Below are positions 1-46,495 of a DNA stretch of 64,000 nt, piece by piece. Source of the stretch: Semisulcospira habei (Eukaryota > Mollusca > Gastropoda > Semisulcospiridae); NCBI GenBank assembly GCA_036245525.1, contig BTPG01000006.1, forward strand, positions 93,107,087 to 93,171,086, written 5' to 3'. The translations under genes and the position numbers were made by a program. The stretch's first letter is position 1, and each line of letters starts with the position of its first letter. The notes below the pieces were generated by a model. That model searched no databases and was not told the origin of the DNA. It worked only from the letters and a program-made list of their open reading frames with translations.

Positions 1-364
1 TGTCATGGCGCTGGACGGGTTAATAAGGCTGATTATTCTTTGTTTTCATTAGTCAGTTATGTTTTCGCCTCCATGGAACTTGGTACAAAGGCGAGAAAGA
101 GTGAGCGAGACTTTGATTACCTAAGGTCAATGCAAACAGAGCCTTAATTATACTCTTTGAAGACAGGTCAAAGACGTCAACTTTAACATCTGTATAATGG
201 ATACTGTGCGCTACACGTGTGGGGTGGGGTGTAGGTAGATTTGACATGGAATGGTGGCTATAGTCTGATGGTACTTGTTGAAAGCGTTTAGTCTTGAACT
301 TGTAGCCTTAAAGGCAGGCCGCAATCATAGAATTTATCACTGCTCTCTGTTGTGTACTAATTAG

Positions 365-980
365 TTCATGGTCCTCAGCCCTGAAAGTCTAAACTTTTGC
401 CCACCAGCCTTTGGCTAATGACTTCCAAGTTTTATTAGCCAAACTGAAAATATTACTAGCCAAACTGAAAATTTTGCTACTGAAAATAGCTCAACACAAC
501 AATATAATGTACCACAAGTGTTTGACGCCCAATGTTAGAGTACTTTCGGATTGAGGACTGACAAAGTATTGATCAGAAAACGCACGTATCGATGGCCAGA
601 CCTGCCAACCACTACGATTTCGCCTTATTTTCCTACGCCAACGTTTCCAATACTAAGCTACTACAATCATTAATGAAATCCTAAGCTGAAGAAAAAAATA
701 TACAAAAATCTTACTACCACTTGTCAAAATTCTACTACCATAGCTGTGTAGGGGTTGGCAAGTCTGAATTGTCAAATGTAAAAGAAATGTTTTAACACAC
801 TCGCCAAAAATTTTGTTGTAAAACTTGTCTCTATTGCTTGCTTAGTATTACGAGAAGTGAAGGTTGAACATTCGGGCACTTTCGGATTTAGGACTGAAAA
901 AGTATGGATTGGAAAACCCACGAGCGCACTCGCATTTGGCGAGTGTATTTTTTTCTTTACTCGCCAAAACTATTCTCGCG
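365..980 (+). repeat. Dispersed repeat, paralogous to 33640-34235
   Basis: The stretch starting with agccctgaaagtctaaa and containing ttagccaaactgaaaa twice matches a second copy at about 33640-34235 in the same orientation. The copy here has an extra 170-bp insertion (597-766). The copy at 34 kb represents the unoccupied state. Confidence 0.75.
597..766. mobile_element. Small hAT-like MITE (CAGACCTG ends)
   Basis: Terminal inverted repeats cagacctgccaacc (597-610) and ggttggcaagtctg (753-766) bound 170 bp with no coding capacity. The paralogous repeat near 34160 lacks it (gtatcgatagctgtcaaat versus the interrupted copy here), showing it was an insertion. The ends match those of the larger elements at 15927-17900 and 22533-25108. 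Confidence 0.75.
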
Positions 981-1100
981 TGCCCCTGAGGGTACATTGG
1001 TTCATAAGCATGGATGTTGCCTCTTGCTAACGTAGGTTAGTAGGTTATGGTCTTGACGGAGGATGGGTCTTGTATTGCTATAGACAGGTTATGGGCCATG

Positions 1101-1189
1101 TTGCATGGTTGAGCTTAGTCTTGCACCAGCCACTAAGCAAGGCGCGCCTTGCTTAGTGGCTGGCGCAGGACTAAGCTCAATCATGCAAC
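1101..1189. repeat. Family E hairpin (E1)
   Basis: Near-perfect palindrome: gagcttagtcttgcaccagc / gctggcgcaggactaagctc, with inner arms cactaagcaaggcg / cgccttgcttagtg. Other copies lie near 29.1, 39.8, 46.4, 48.8, 56.1 and 56.5 kb. Confidence 0.85.
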
Positions 1190-1656
1190 CGGCCATTGGA
1201 ACATAACATGAGCCGGTGGTTGCAAGGTGGTGGTATGAGCGGGATGCTGAGGGTCAGGGGTCAAGGGGTGTCGGCGGCTGAGGTCAGAGATGTGTGAGAA
1301 AGGGGCGAGCTGTCAAACGCCCTCCCGTCACCCCGCCTGACTCCCTCCACTCCGCTCTGCAGCCTAAGACCCGTGAAGAACACAGGTTTAAATGGGGTCA
1401 GCAAGAGACATCATTCCTCACGAGCATGCGGGGGCCCATGAGGATTGCTGCCGCTTGCAGAAGGGTTGTGTTGGTTGTCGTGCCTTTCTGACGTGCGGCA
1501 ACGGCGCCCCAGTTTCCCACAATCGGTACGCGACCCTTTCACCGAAAAGAGTTGGTTGGCACATTTCGGATCGCCTACGATCCGATAAGCAACATGTACA
1601 CGTTGCGAGAAATGGATCGACCGTGTTTGATTGTTTTATTTTTCTTTATTATTATT

Positions 1657-1658
<2 letters not shown>

Positions 1659-1687
<29 letters not shown>
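1659..1687 (+). repeat. Homopolymer tract, 29 G
   Basis: Uninterrupted G run after a T-rich stretch. One of twelve G/C runs of 17 bases or more in the window. Exact length in long homopolymers is often unreliable. Confidence 0.8.
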
Positions 1688-1690
<3 letters not shown>

Positions 1691-2068
1691 GGTCGAATTG
1701 CGGAAACTATGTATGTACAATTTTTAGTCAGCGAGGTATCAAGATCTGTCAACCTTGAGCCTAAGCGGACGTACTGTTGGTGGGTCATTCATCCAATGGG
1801 ACTGGCAGTGGACCTGAAACACCTACAGTTAAAATTAGCGATCTGAAGTTACCGTTAGTTACCAAAATGGTACTATCAGCAACCCGCCTCATGTTATATC
1901 AGCAACCCGCCTCCCTCTGATGAATTGTCAGTAATTTACGTGTGAACCCATATGGCCTGGGTCTTTTTTTCTTTTCTTTTATTTTTTATTTATGTATTTT
2001 TAAATTTATTTTTTTTTTTTGGTGGGGGGGGGGGGGGGGGCAAAATTAAAATATTAATTGCTCCCAAC

Positions 2069-2256
2069 TTAACCCATTTAGCCCCGAGTCCCAACAGCAG
2101 GGTAGTGCCAATTTAGCTTGGCGCCTGAAGGTGCCAAGCTAATGTGGCATTACCTTTGAATTATCATGGTCAATCCACCTCCTGCAACTGGTACACAGTC
2201 ATTAGGCAACACCTCCAAAATTTGAGAAATGGGATCTTGGGGCTGAAAGGGTTGGT
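2069..2256. mobile_element. Family A TTAA-type MITE (A1)
   Basis: Opens ttaacccatttagccccgag and ends gggctgaaagggtt, with the central palindrome gccaatttagcttggcgcc / ggtgccaagctaatgtggc. The expected flanking TTAA is intact on the left and degraded on the right. Confidence 0.75.
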
Positions 2257-2402
2257 TAACATGACCACAGGTTTACTTTCAGGTCATAGATGTTATCTCG
2301 ACAAACTTGGTGTTTAATTTTAGAATATGTATGTCCTTCATCTCTTTGATCTGTATGTAGGTTGTTTTTTACTGGATGTTTTTTTTTAAATATTATTTTC
2401 AG

Positions 2403-37244
<34,842 letters not shown>

Positions 37245-37412
37245 TTCCTGCTCAGAAAATATTTTCGGTGACTGGAGCCGTTGAGTGGGCCATCCCTTTG
37301 CGGTCATACCTTGATCATTTGCTGTGCCATCAGTTGTAAATCTTGGATCAGAACACGGAAGATGAAGGAAGATGTAAATGGGACCTTGAACAGCTTGCAT
37401 GAGTTGTATATT

Positions 37413-37974
37413 GTCAAGAGCCCCTGCGGTTGCTGGGGCTCTTGAGAATCTACGCCTCTTGCGGTCGAAAGTGGCAGGCTGATGTAAATCTGGCCTATCC
37501 CAGATAGCAAGAGGTTTAGATTTTCATGAGCCCCTACTTTTGCAGGGGCTGGTGAGAATCCGTGCCCCGTGCAGATGGAGGTCAGGCTGAGACGAGAGAC
37601 AGAGGCTTCTGCTGCTTGGATGTTTCATCACGCTGGAGTTTAATAATCATCCTGCTGCTGCTGTCGACGGCCTCTACATCTCGTTCTCCAGCTGCTTTTC
37701 ACTGCTGACTAAAACATCTCGTCTTGCTGAATGGAGCTCAGCCATCGTCTGTCTCTCCACAGTCGCACTGTCACAAGATGTGAAGCAGGCCTGTAAGAGG
37801 CATAGAAGTTCATGGGCTTTTACAGGCACAGGCTGCAAAAGCCCATGAACTTTTATGCCTCTGGCAATGGTTGAGGATATTGATTGGGCTGAGCCCTGTG
37901 AGAAAGGGGCATAGATTTTCATGTCTTTTTTCTGCTGCAAGACTTGGAGTCGATGAAAATCTATGGCTCTTGCA
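37413..37974. repeat. Cluster of four family D hairpins downstream of the RBPJ stop
   Basis: 37413-37447 (tcaagagcccctgc / gctggggctcttga), 37507-37573 (tcatgagcccctac / tgcaggggctggtga), 37794-37865 (aagaggcatagaagttcatg / catgaacttttatgcctct) and 37913-37974 (gcatagattttcatg / gatgaaaatctatggc). All lie within 0.8 kb of the stop codon. Confidence 0.8.
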
Positions 37975-38298
37975 TACAGTAGATGCTCCTGCCAAGGACT
38001 TGAGTTGAAGTGATACACTCTGGCCAGCCTGGCAACTACTCTTAGAGAAATAACATTGATATGCAATGCTCCGGCAAACCTCAAGGAATGGCATTGATGT
38101 GATACTAAGGGGGCTTACGTAGTCCTTTAACTGGACTTGCTGAAGAAGGTTGTGAACAGTTGACTCACAAACTTGTCTTGAACTGTTGGTTGTACCTCAC
38201 GTGCAGCTGCAAACTTTGTGAGCACGGCAGTGGTGAAAATTTGATGTTGCGATTTTGTCAGATGTTCTGCACGTCAGCAGAGTACTTTCAGGGAAAAT

Positions 38299-38333
<35 letters not shown>
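38299..38333 (+). repeat. Homopolymer tract, 35 G
   Basis: Longest G run in the window, in the putative RBPJ 3' region. Confidence 0.85.
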
Positions 38334-38334
<1 letters not shown>

Positions 38335-38583
38335 CGAAGTGATGTCTTAAGCAGTATTTTTCTTCCTACTTTCTTTGTTTTTGTAGTCCAGATCATAGAA
38401 GATTGGGGCAACGGCACATAATACAATTTGAATGTAGTGTATGCTATACTGTACTACAAGTACAACACAGCGCGGTTGTTTCTTCAACCAGACGGTGTAT
38501 CCACTATGTATGGAAGAAAAAAGACTTGACATCCATCTAAATCCTTGTAAGTCACCAGAGCAGAGTAATGCATTTTCAGGTGA

Positions 38584-38754
38584 TTAACCCTTTCTGTGCC
38601 GGTGGACGCTGACTGTGTAAAAAACGTCAAACATCCCCAGCCAGCACCAAGAGATGTAGATCCTCATGAGCCCCTGCAACTGCGGGGGCTCATGAGGTTC
38701 TGTGTCTCTTGCAGTTGGATCATTTTTACTTTCTCTCAGCAGTGATGGGGTTAA
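38584..38754. mobile_element. Family D TTAA-type MITE with both ends (D9)
   Basis: ttaaccctttctgtgccgg ... cagtgatggggttaa (171 bp), hairpin core 38648-38714 (caagagatgtagatcctcat / atgaggttctgtgtctcttg). Confidence 0.85.
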
Positions 38755-39461
38755 TCATTCTAGTTGGGCAGACGAGCGTGTTTTTATAGTGTCTTAGATG
38801 TTGCATGTGTGCAAGCGGGACTCTGGACAGAATCCTTCACAGTTGTGTGCCTGTGTGTGAGCTTGGACGGGACAGCCTAGAGTTGTCACGCTCCAACACC
38901 ACAGACAGGCACGCCTGGTGACGGGCGATATACAAGTTGCCATTCCAGGGAATGGCCAGTGAAAAGGAAAAACAAAAACCGAAACTTTGTTTATGATACC
39001 AAGTATCCAAAGTGCTTTGTTTGGAAAGACGTGATCTTGCCTGTGAGGCGTTGTATTTTTAGTCTGCGGATTGAGCGCTTTGTGCACAGGGCCGATTTTG
39101 ACTTTGATGAGATGTGTACAGTGACTGAACAGGACTGAGACAGGACTCTACACCAACCGGTGTGCTTCTCGTGTACAGATGAATGCTACACTTTGTTGCA
39201 AACACTGTAAATACCGTTATGTGAACTGTATACCTTTGCATCAGCATGTTTTCTCCCATCCCCATCACCTGTTTCTTCCACAGTGGCTGCAACCTTCATT
39301 ATTCTCTCTGTTGAGAAGTAAATTTTATTTGCCGGTCTGGGATTTTGCACCTTATGGCTGTTGGCTTTATTGTTTAAAATCACAGACCATCACATAGTGT
39401 ACCCAAATTTTGTTGGTAAGAGCACAGCAGAACCTGTTTTGAGAGACCTCCCTTATGAGAG

Positions 39462-39836
39462 GTCACCTGTCATTGAAGACCATCATTTAGGTGGCTGTGG
39501 CCACCTAAATGATGGTCTTTAATGACAGGTGACACTTTTTGCCCGTCAAGACCACTCTTGAGAGAACACCTGTCTTTTAAAGGTGGTTGCGCAAAAAAGG
39601 TTCCGTTGTACAAAGTCTCTGAGACCCTGGTGTAATCTTCAACAAGAGTGCCGAGGAGGATGTGTTCCTCTTGCAGATGGAAAGTCATGTCATAGCATTC
39701 AGAGGCCCTGACATCAGGGGCCAGTTGAACGAGTGAGCTTAGTCCTGCGCCAGCCACTAAGCAAGGTGATCTGCTGTTGTGGAGCGCCTTGCTTAGTGGC
39801 TGGTGCAGGATTAAGCTCAATCTGCAGCTGACCCCA
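39462..39836. repeat. Family G and family E hairpins
   Basis: G, 39462-39535: gtcacctgtcattgaagacc / ggtctttaatgacaggtgac with ggtggctgtggccacc at the centre. E3, 39717-39836: ggggccagttgaacgagtg ... ctcaatctgcagctgacccc. Confidence 0.85.
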
Positions 39837-40135
39837 GGTGTTTAGTGCATATAGGGAACCTGGTATGTTATTCTGAATCTTACATTCTACAATCTGCACA
39901 GCCCTAGGTTTACAGTGTGTTAAAACTAAGATTAACGCGTGAATGTTCAGTTATTTGTCTCGGGTGTTTAGATGCTCTTGTGTTCGGGACAGTTTTTACG
40001 TCTTAATGCAATATCATCTTTTTTTTTTTTGTTCCTTGACTTAGTTGCAGACATCTTGAATTTAGTTGATTGCACTAATATTATAAGGAATTATTGATGT
40101 AGTGCAGATGGGGATGGGCAAGGAACTGGTAACAT

Positions 40136-40348
40136 TAACCCATTTAATGCCGCTTCCACATTTCCCAAATTTTGGAAGTGTCGCTGAGTGACTATGTATT
40201 AGTTGGAGGGGGTCGGTTGACCATGCTAATTCAAGGGTAGTTCCAAAATAGCTTTGTGCCTGATGGCACCAATCCAATCTGGCACTACCCTGGAATTAGC
40301 ATGGTAGATTCATCTCTTGCTGTAGTGCGTCATGGCTAAATGGGTTAA
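40136..40348. mobile_element. Family A TTAA-type MITE (A12)
   Basis: TTAA at both ends (40136-40139, 40345-40348); cccatttaatgccgc ... catggctaaatggg; centre agtgccagat-type arms diverged. Confidence 0.8.
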
Positions 40349-40383
40349 TTCCTATGGCTGTCTTTCGTATTTTTTGTTTTAAT

Positions 40384-40389
40384 AATAAA
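40384..40389 (+). terminator. Candidate polyadenylation signal AATAAA
   Basis: First AATAAA noted downstream of the RBPJ stop on the + strand; no transcript evidence, and it may belong to a repeat. Confidence 0.25.
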
Positions 40390-40496
40390 TACATAGTTCT
40401 TGTATAGCGCTGTTCTCCAGGAAAACACTGGACTCATTGCGCATGCACAACAGCACACCCTCTCTCTCAGACACATGCACGATTATACACTATGAT

Positions 40497-40574
40497 TAAC
40501 ACTTTGGCTGTCAACAGAACTTTTTGTAGATGTGATTCCTGCACAGAATAGCACTACAGATAGTCAAAGGGTTA
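40497..40574. mobile_element. Family B TTAA-type hairpin MITE (B6)
   Basis: ttaacactttggctgtcaac ... atagtcaaagggttaa, 78 bp. Confidence 0.75.
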
Positions 40575-40733
40575 AAGTGTGAGGGGAAAAAAGAGTCAGG
40601 TGGACATATTCACTAAATACTTGTGGCATACCAATCAAGTCTGAATATCTCTACAGCATCTGAAGGCATTTGAACAACCTCAGAGCTGCTTTCACTGTCA
40701 TGTGTAAAAGTTCATGTGTCTCTTTCACTTCCA

Positions 40734-41138
40734 GCCCCCCCCCCCCCCCCCCCCCCCCCCCCGGGTCTGCCCTGGGGGACTTGGGTGGGATTAGGTATTT
40801 TTTAGTTCCCAGGGTCACCCTGGTCAGCCCCACAGGGTGGGTTTTTCTCTCTATTCTGGGGCATGTGTTTCTGTCTACCCTTTGTCCATTCACCGGTATT
40901 TGCCTTTTTAAAACTCTCCCTACTGTCCGCACTGCCTGTAGCTATTGATATTGGATGTGTGTTGCTAAATGGTCTTAGCTTTATTTAGGCCCCATGTGTT
41001 AGGTTTATTTAACGTATTTGACTGGCTGGCGACATACATTCAATGTTCTGTTTGTTTTTTTTCACAAGCAGTGCAGGCACGTCCTGAGAAAGCCTTGTTG
41101 CTGTCGGGACGTTAAGCAATGTACAATCAATCAATCAA
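40734..41138 (+). mobile_element. Short retroelement (C-head/ATCA-tail family), copy 3
   Basis: Opens with a 28-C tract (40735-40762), then gggtctgccctgggg, and ends caatcaatcaa. Perfect 13-bp target duplication tctttcacttcca (40721-40733, 41139-41151). By eye it is over 95 percent identical to copy 1 apart from the C tract. Confidence 0.92.
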
Positions 41139-41315
41139 TCTTTCACTTCCAACACCAAACACGGAGGTGGATCACCTAACAACCCAAGGGTATTGCAACA
41201 TAGGCTTGGCACCTGTGTTAACATCAAGCACTACCATTAAACTATCGTGTTTGATCCATCACTCGTGTAATCTTAAACAAAAGATTTAAGTTAGAAAGAC
41301 ACTTGGCTATGGAAG

Positions 41316-42490
41316 TGACTGGGGCAGGAATGTCTTGGCCCAGAAAATTGAGCGTTTTGATGATTCCTGCAGGAGTAGTTGTGACAAAAACTGCTACTGG
41401 CACCCAAAGGGTTAACTTTTACGTGATACACTGCATATATATAGCTAGCAACTACCTGACTGAGGTTTTGTTTGTTACAAGTGGACTAGAATTTGTTTCA
41501 CATTATCTAGGCTTTACTGAAATTCTTTCAGGGCTGTTAGACTAGCCGACTGTTAGACTCAGTTTCAGAGGATTTTTGTTTTCTATGAAATCGATCAGTA
41601 ATACATGCTTGCACATTATTTTCTTAACTAAGACTTTTTCCTTTGATACCCATTTAACCATTTGTGCCAGTTTGAGTTAAATTGTAAATGTATATATAGT
41701 GTGGATGTGTAAAAAAAAAAAATGGCAGATTCTGATTTTCTGTGATGGCCAGTAAAGATGACTTACTAGCTATACTGCTAGCACCACGTTATCCAATTTC
41801 TCATACAAAATGCTGAATAGTTCTGAATATCCTATACAAGCATAGATTATCATGTGTCCTTGCAGACATATGAGCTCATGATAATCTATGTCTCATTCTT
41901 TCTGGCAGATTTCTTTTTTTTTTTTTTTTTTTTGAAAAGGGGAGGGGGGGGGGGGGGGGGGTATGATCATGCAATTGTAGATAGTCTGTTAGACTGGCTG
42001 CAGATGTTAAGTATGTGATGACTAACATAATATAGTTTGATATGTATCGACATATACCAGGTATTTAGCTAACAGAAGGTTGTGCCTTTTAAAAATGAAT
42101 CAGAATGTATGATCGTCAGGAAGATACTGTGCCTTTTTCTTGTGTCATTTGTCTTGATGCTTATCTATAGGAAAACGTTTTTTTCTAGGCAAAGGGGGAT
42201 AGTTCAGATTTGTGCTACTTGTGAAAAGTTGTGTTGCAGTCTTTTTACAAAAGAGTGTGCCAATTGTGCTTGCTGTGCATGTATGTAGAGGAAGCGCAAC
42301 TGGCACACTCTTTTTGAAAACAGATGGTGTTGTGATGCCCAAGTTGTGTCACCCCAAGTTGCTTCATGCAGTAAAACTTTTCACATTTGGCTCCTACATG
42401 AGATGAATCGACTGTTACTGCTCTAGTGCCTGGTTGGCTCGGCACCTTCAGGTGACGAGGTAATCGGGCGCTACGCAGAGGCTAATGTGT
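41316..42490. other. Intergenic stretch with hairpins
   Basis: 41335-41414 is a partial family B element (ttttgatgattcctgcagg ... cccaaagggttaa). 41837-41895 is family D (catagattatcatg / catgataatctatg). 41944-41961 is an 18-G tract. 42230-42335 contains an inverted pair (aaaagagtgtgccaattg / caactggcacactctttt). No gene seen. Confidence 0.65.
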
Positions 42491-42691
42491 TTAACCCATT
42501 TAGCCCCCCCCCCCCCCCCCCCCCCCCCCCCCCTGAGTCCCTATAGCAGATTGATGACCATTGACCTGAAGGCGCCAAGCTAATCTGGCACTACCCTTGA
42601 ATTATCATGGTCAATCAATCTCCTGCAGCTGGTACATACATGTAGTACCTCTAAAATTAGAGAAATGGGACCTTAGGGCTAAAAGGGTTAA
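42491..42691. mobile_element. Family A TTAA-type MITE carrying a C30 expansion (A13)
   Basis: TTAA at both ends; the left arm reads ttaacccatttag then 30 C (42504-42533) then tgagtccctat, where reference copies have only gccccgagtccc. The C run therefore grew inside the element. Part of the left central arm is deleted. Confidence 0.88.
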
Positions 42692-44139
42692 CCCATCTGT
42701 GATGCGTACGTACATGGAGGTGAGATGTGGAATGGCCTGAGCTGTGAAGACAAAAGACAGCAAGTCTATGTTTGTGAAAAGCAAGATTTTATTGTGATGC
42801 AATGACAATCGCGCTTTTCTCAGAAATGAACTTGGCGTCATTTTGCCTTCAAGGGCAGCAGCAGAATGCTCCTGTATTTATTCATTTTCTAGTTGTTTTG
42901 TTGAAATCCAGATGATCGCAATGTGTATCTTGCATGCCGTTATTCAGCTATAGCATTTACGTATTGTTTACTTTGTACTTGTAATGCTAGATGACAATAT
43001 TTTAATAGCGTGATGCGAGCGGAGACTTCTTCACTTTGTGGGTACTACTTACTGCATTTTCACAGCGGACCTATTTGAAAGACTTTGTACAGCATGCCGA
43101 CCTCCTTGCTCCGTGACATGGATCATTAGAAAGTATTTTATCTGAACTCTTAACCCTGTGGCAGGTCAACGGTGCTTTTTGTCCCAATGATTCCTGCAGG
43201 AATCATTGCGACAAAAAGTGCTACCGACAGCCAAAGGGTTGACCTTCTGATTGCAGAACTGAATGTCTGCTATTCTTTATAATGAAAATCATTTAATTCT
43301 TGAACTATAAGGGTTAACTCTTGCAAACATGAAGAATATACCCCATGTACCATTGGTAATTTACGTCCTTGCAGCTGTACACCATAAGGTCCAAAATCAC
43401 AAACTGATAGTGATACACATTGTATGGCCAATATACAATTAGAAAAAGAAATTGCTGCAATGAAGTCATATTTGGATATAATATCACAGTACTTATAATG
43501 CTCATTGTGGGCATGTTTTAGTATTTTGTTTGTTTGAAATAATGATGGTTGTGATATTTATCATTGAGTAAGTCTTTAGTTTAGATGCATTACAGGTGTC
43601 CACATTTTTTACACCAAACTTAAAAATGTGATCCCCCCAAATTTTTATTATTTCTGGTTTTAGATCTACATCTTCTTTGCCTTTCTTAGCTGTCCGATCT
43701 CAAGTTTTAGCCTTAGAATGTACCAAGTTTAATGCTTTCAGACCTAGAATTTTAACATGTATATCCCAGTTGCAGGAGACCAACAGACAGTAATGGTTTA
43801 AAGGTAGTTCCCATCGTGGTTCCTAACCTTTGAACGACCATTGTTGTTCGATTTCCTGCTGTGGCTTAGCCCACTTGTGAATGAGCCTCAGTACTGTAAA
43901 CGGTACCATTGGCTGCATGCAACAGGGGGTTACCACATTCAAGACGTCCCGCATCTGAATATGCAGTATGAAGCCGCATATTGGGATGTGGCGTGTCTCA
44001 AACGAGTTAACTCTTTGGCTGTTGGCAGTGCGTTTTGCCGCAATGATTCCTTTAGGGATCATAATGACAAAAAGCACTGCTGACTGCCAAATGGTTCCAA
44101 AAAGTGTAGGAGGTTGGAATTACTGGAGAGATGGTAATA
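42692..44139. other. Intergenic stretch with two family B hairpins
   Basis: 43151-43240: ttaaccctgtggcagg ... cagccaaagggttga with the perfect centre aatgattcctgcaggaatcatt. 44009-44093: ttaactctttggctgttgg ... ctgccaaatggtt. No gene seen. Confidence 0.65.
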
Positions 44140-44383
44140 TAGCAATGTTCAGTTGTATTTTGTGTACAAAAGTGAATACAATTACAAGCCTGTAGCAGCA
44201 TGTTGACAAAAGGTATGTACTCAATTACTCAGATGCCTTACATACAACATGGTAGATTGCTATCTAGTGTTGGTTATGCTGTATTATAATCACGTCCATC
44301 TTGCTCCTATTTGTTGTGTGGCAATATGCCTTTGGTGAACACTTGTACTTACCGCCCTTCTCCCTTTCAGTGCCGACTTTGAG

Positions 44384-44487
44384 AGATGGAGCCACCATGA
44401 TAGCTCAGCTGTATGGTTTATTAGCTTGGTGCCTGGGGGCACCAGCTAATAAACCATGCACCTGAGCCATTATGATCGCTCCATCTT
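44384..44487. repeat. Hairpin in unit A (paired with 50164-50262 in unit B)
   Basis: gatggagccaccatgatagc / gctccatctt outer arms and atggtttattagcttggtg / caccagctaataaaccat inner arms. The unit B copy is diverged in one arm. Confidence 0.75.
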
Positions 44488-45806
44488 CAATGACTTTCAC
44501 CGTGGATTGATTTGGCGCTCCAATTGAGAGGGCTCACGATTCTCGCCTACACATTGTAGTTGCGTACAAAGTTATGGCACTTGTACATGTATGTACTTAG
44601 CACCCCTGTTTCTTTTATTGCTGTGAATGGTCAGAAAAGAGAATGTGTGCGAGTGTGACTGCATGTAAGAAAAACAGAGAGAAGAAGAAAGAATGGTTGA
44701 AATACAGGTGAGGCGAGAGTGGAAAGGTGCGAGACTGATGGAGCATAGGTTGTGCAAGGGGTCTTGTTCAGTTGTTGGCGACAGCCTGCGTACAAGTAAA
44801 ATAAGACATTGGTGGACTCGCACGCCGTGTCTGTTTGCCAGTGAATGCGTTCTCTTTTTACAATCATCTATGTTTACCTGCTGTTACTTTGATACATATG
44901 TATTCACACCTGTGCAAATAAAGTGCAGAACAATCTGGCTTTGGCTTTCATAGTTGTCTGTGTGTGTGTGTATTTCATACTCGCCCGTGTCTGAATCTTT
45001 CATAGTCATCTGTGTGTGTCATTTATAGTGATGTTTGTGTGTATGATGGTGAAAAGTCAGTATGGGAAAACATACAGCAAGACATTAACATTACACAAGT
45101 CCCATTTATTGTGCCACTGCTCACTTACAGTTACATAGTCTAGGACAAAGAGTGCATAATTATGGTCATAGAGAGTTTTACATCAGTGTTCAGGTGATGC
45201 TGAGAATCTCAATATTTTCCCATGAGCAAAAGCCAGTAGCATAATGTTTTAAGACCACAAGAGCAAGATTTTCAGCATTATCTCAACACGGATGTAAGAA
45301 TCTATTTCTTACTCGCCTTTTTTCTTTGCATAAATCCAATGTGAATTGGTTTTCAGCACATGCCTGGCCATAAGACGTGTCTTGGCAAATATCTTGACGT
45401 CATTTACATTGTAATTTGATGTCAATATTTTGGATTTCAAACAAAAACGTTTCTACATGATTATGTAATAGCTAACATGTACACCACACCAGAGTGCTAG
45501 TCCTCACTATGAGATGGTGTCTTTGCACTTGGGCTAAAACAGGTCAAGTTTCAAAATCGCGTGTGCCTCGACCTCTACCTTTTTCTTGACCAGATTTTCT
45601 ACAAGACAATTTTGTGCACACGTGGCCATTCACTCAGCAGGGCTGTATCATCACACACGTGTGATACAACTTGTCCACTCAAAGACGCGAAGAAGGAGGC
45701 GTGCAAGACAAGACAGTATCATTATCCCCTTGCATCCTGAAGCCAAGTTAGTAAAAGTTGCTTTATCCCATGATGGCTGTATTAGATTAGGAGATAGATC
45801 AACTGT

Positions 45807-46458
45807 ATTAGTTCAAGGGTGGTGCCAGAATAGCTTGGCGCCAAGCTATTCTGGCACCACCCTTGAACTATCAGTCAAATTTATTTCAAGCAATGTGTGT
45901 ATCAGGATAAAAAGGGACAAATTTAACCCTGAGTCTATTAGTGTGATCTCCAGGCAGGGAGAACTTGATCTTCATCATATATTGCTCTGTGATCTGGGAC
46001 CTGACGCAGCCGCAAGTCCAATGTCGCAGACCAGCACAAATTATAAAATGACCAAATTTGTGCATGACCTTCAACTCATTTAAGGCACGTGGCATCAATT
46101 GCTGCCAACGTGTTGTAAAGTGCTGCCTATGGCAACGCTCTATGACGCTTTCGCAGCTATTGATGTAAGGCGCCTTGAAAGAGTTAGGCTACACCATGAA
46201 TGCCATTACCAAGGTCAAACATATTTCAGTACCTACTACTGTGCTGATTAGTGATTTTGTACTTTGCAGCCTACAGCTGTAAGGTAAATAGTCACCAGCA
46301 CAATTATGAATGTCAGGTGTTAAATATTATCACGCCTACAGGCCTAAGTTGCATGAGACAGAGCTTAAATCCTGTGCAAGTCACTAAGCAAGGTGCTCCG
46401 GCAACAGTGGAGCAATTTGCTTAGTGGCTTGTGCAGGAATATGCTTTCTCATGCAACT
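45807..46458. repeat. Family C, F and E hairpins of unit A
   Basis: C4 45807-45874 (ttagttcaagggtggtgcc, a perfect arm with ttggcgccaa at the centre); F4 45983-46036 (gctctgtgatctgggac / gtccaatgtcgcagac); an F-like hairpin 46240-46300 (gtgctgattagtgattttg); E4 46347-46458 (gttgcatgagaca ... tctcatgcaac). Confidence 0.75.
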
Positions 46459-46495
46459 CCGCTCTGATCTTTAAACTCTCAGGCACAGCAAACTA

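Larger units (their letters stand above)
1..2402. other. 5' flank with repeats; no exon identified
   Basis: No exon could be defended here. It holds a dispersed repeat (about 365-980), a small hAT-like MITE, a family E hairpin, two G tracts (1659-1687, 29 G; 2024-2040, 17 G) and a family A element. Short open frames around 1294-1850 are partly driven by the G tract. The missing RBPJ first exon may be here or farther upstream. Confidence 0.5.
37245..40395 (+). other. Putative RBPJ 3' untranslated region and downstream flank
   Basis: No coding exon is visible after the stop. The first AATAAA hexamer I noted on this strand is at 40384-40389, so the transcript could carry a 3' UTR of up to about 3.1 kb, but the true cleavage site is unknown. 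The stretch contains five family D hairpins (37413-37447, 37507-37573, 37794-37865, 37913-37974, 38648-38714), a 35-base G tract (38299-38333), a family G hairpin and a family E hairpin. Confidence 0.4.

Noticed and set aside
37413..38714. CRISPR-like array of regularly spaced palindromes
   Set aside because: Spacing is irregular, the repeats are diverged hairpins dispersed through the window, and the DNA is eukaryotic.
44917..44923. AATAAA near 44.92 kb as the RBPJ poly(A) site
   Set aside because: It lies inside the duplicated segment (also at about 54.64 kb) and more than 7 kb past the stop codon.
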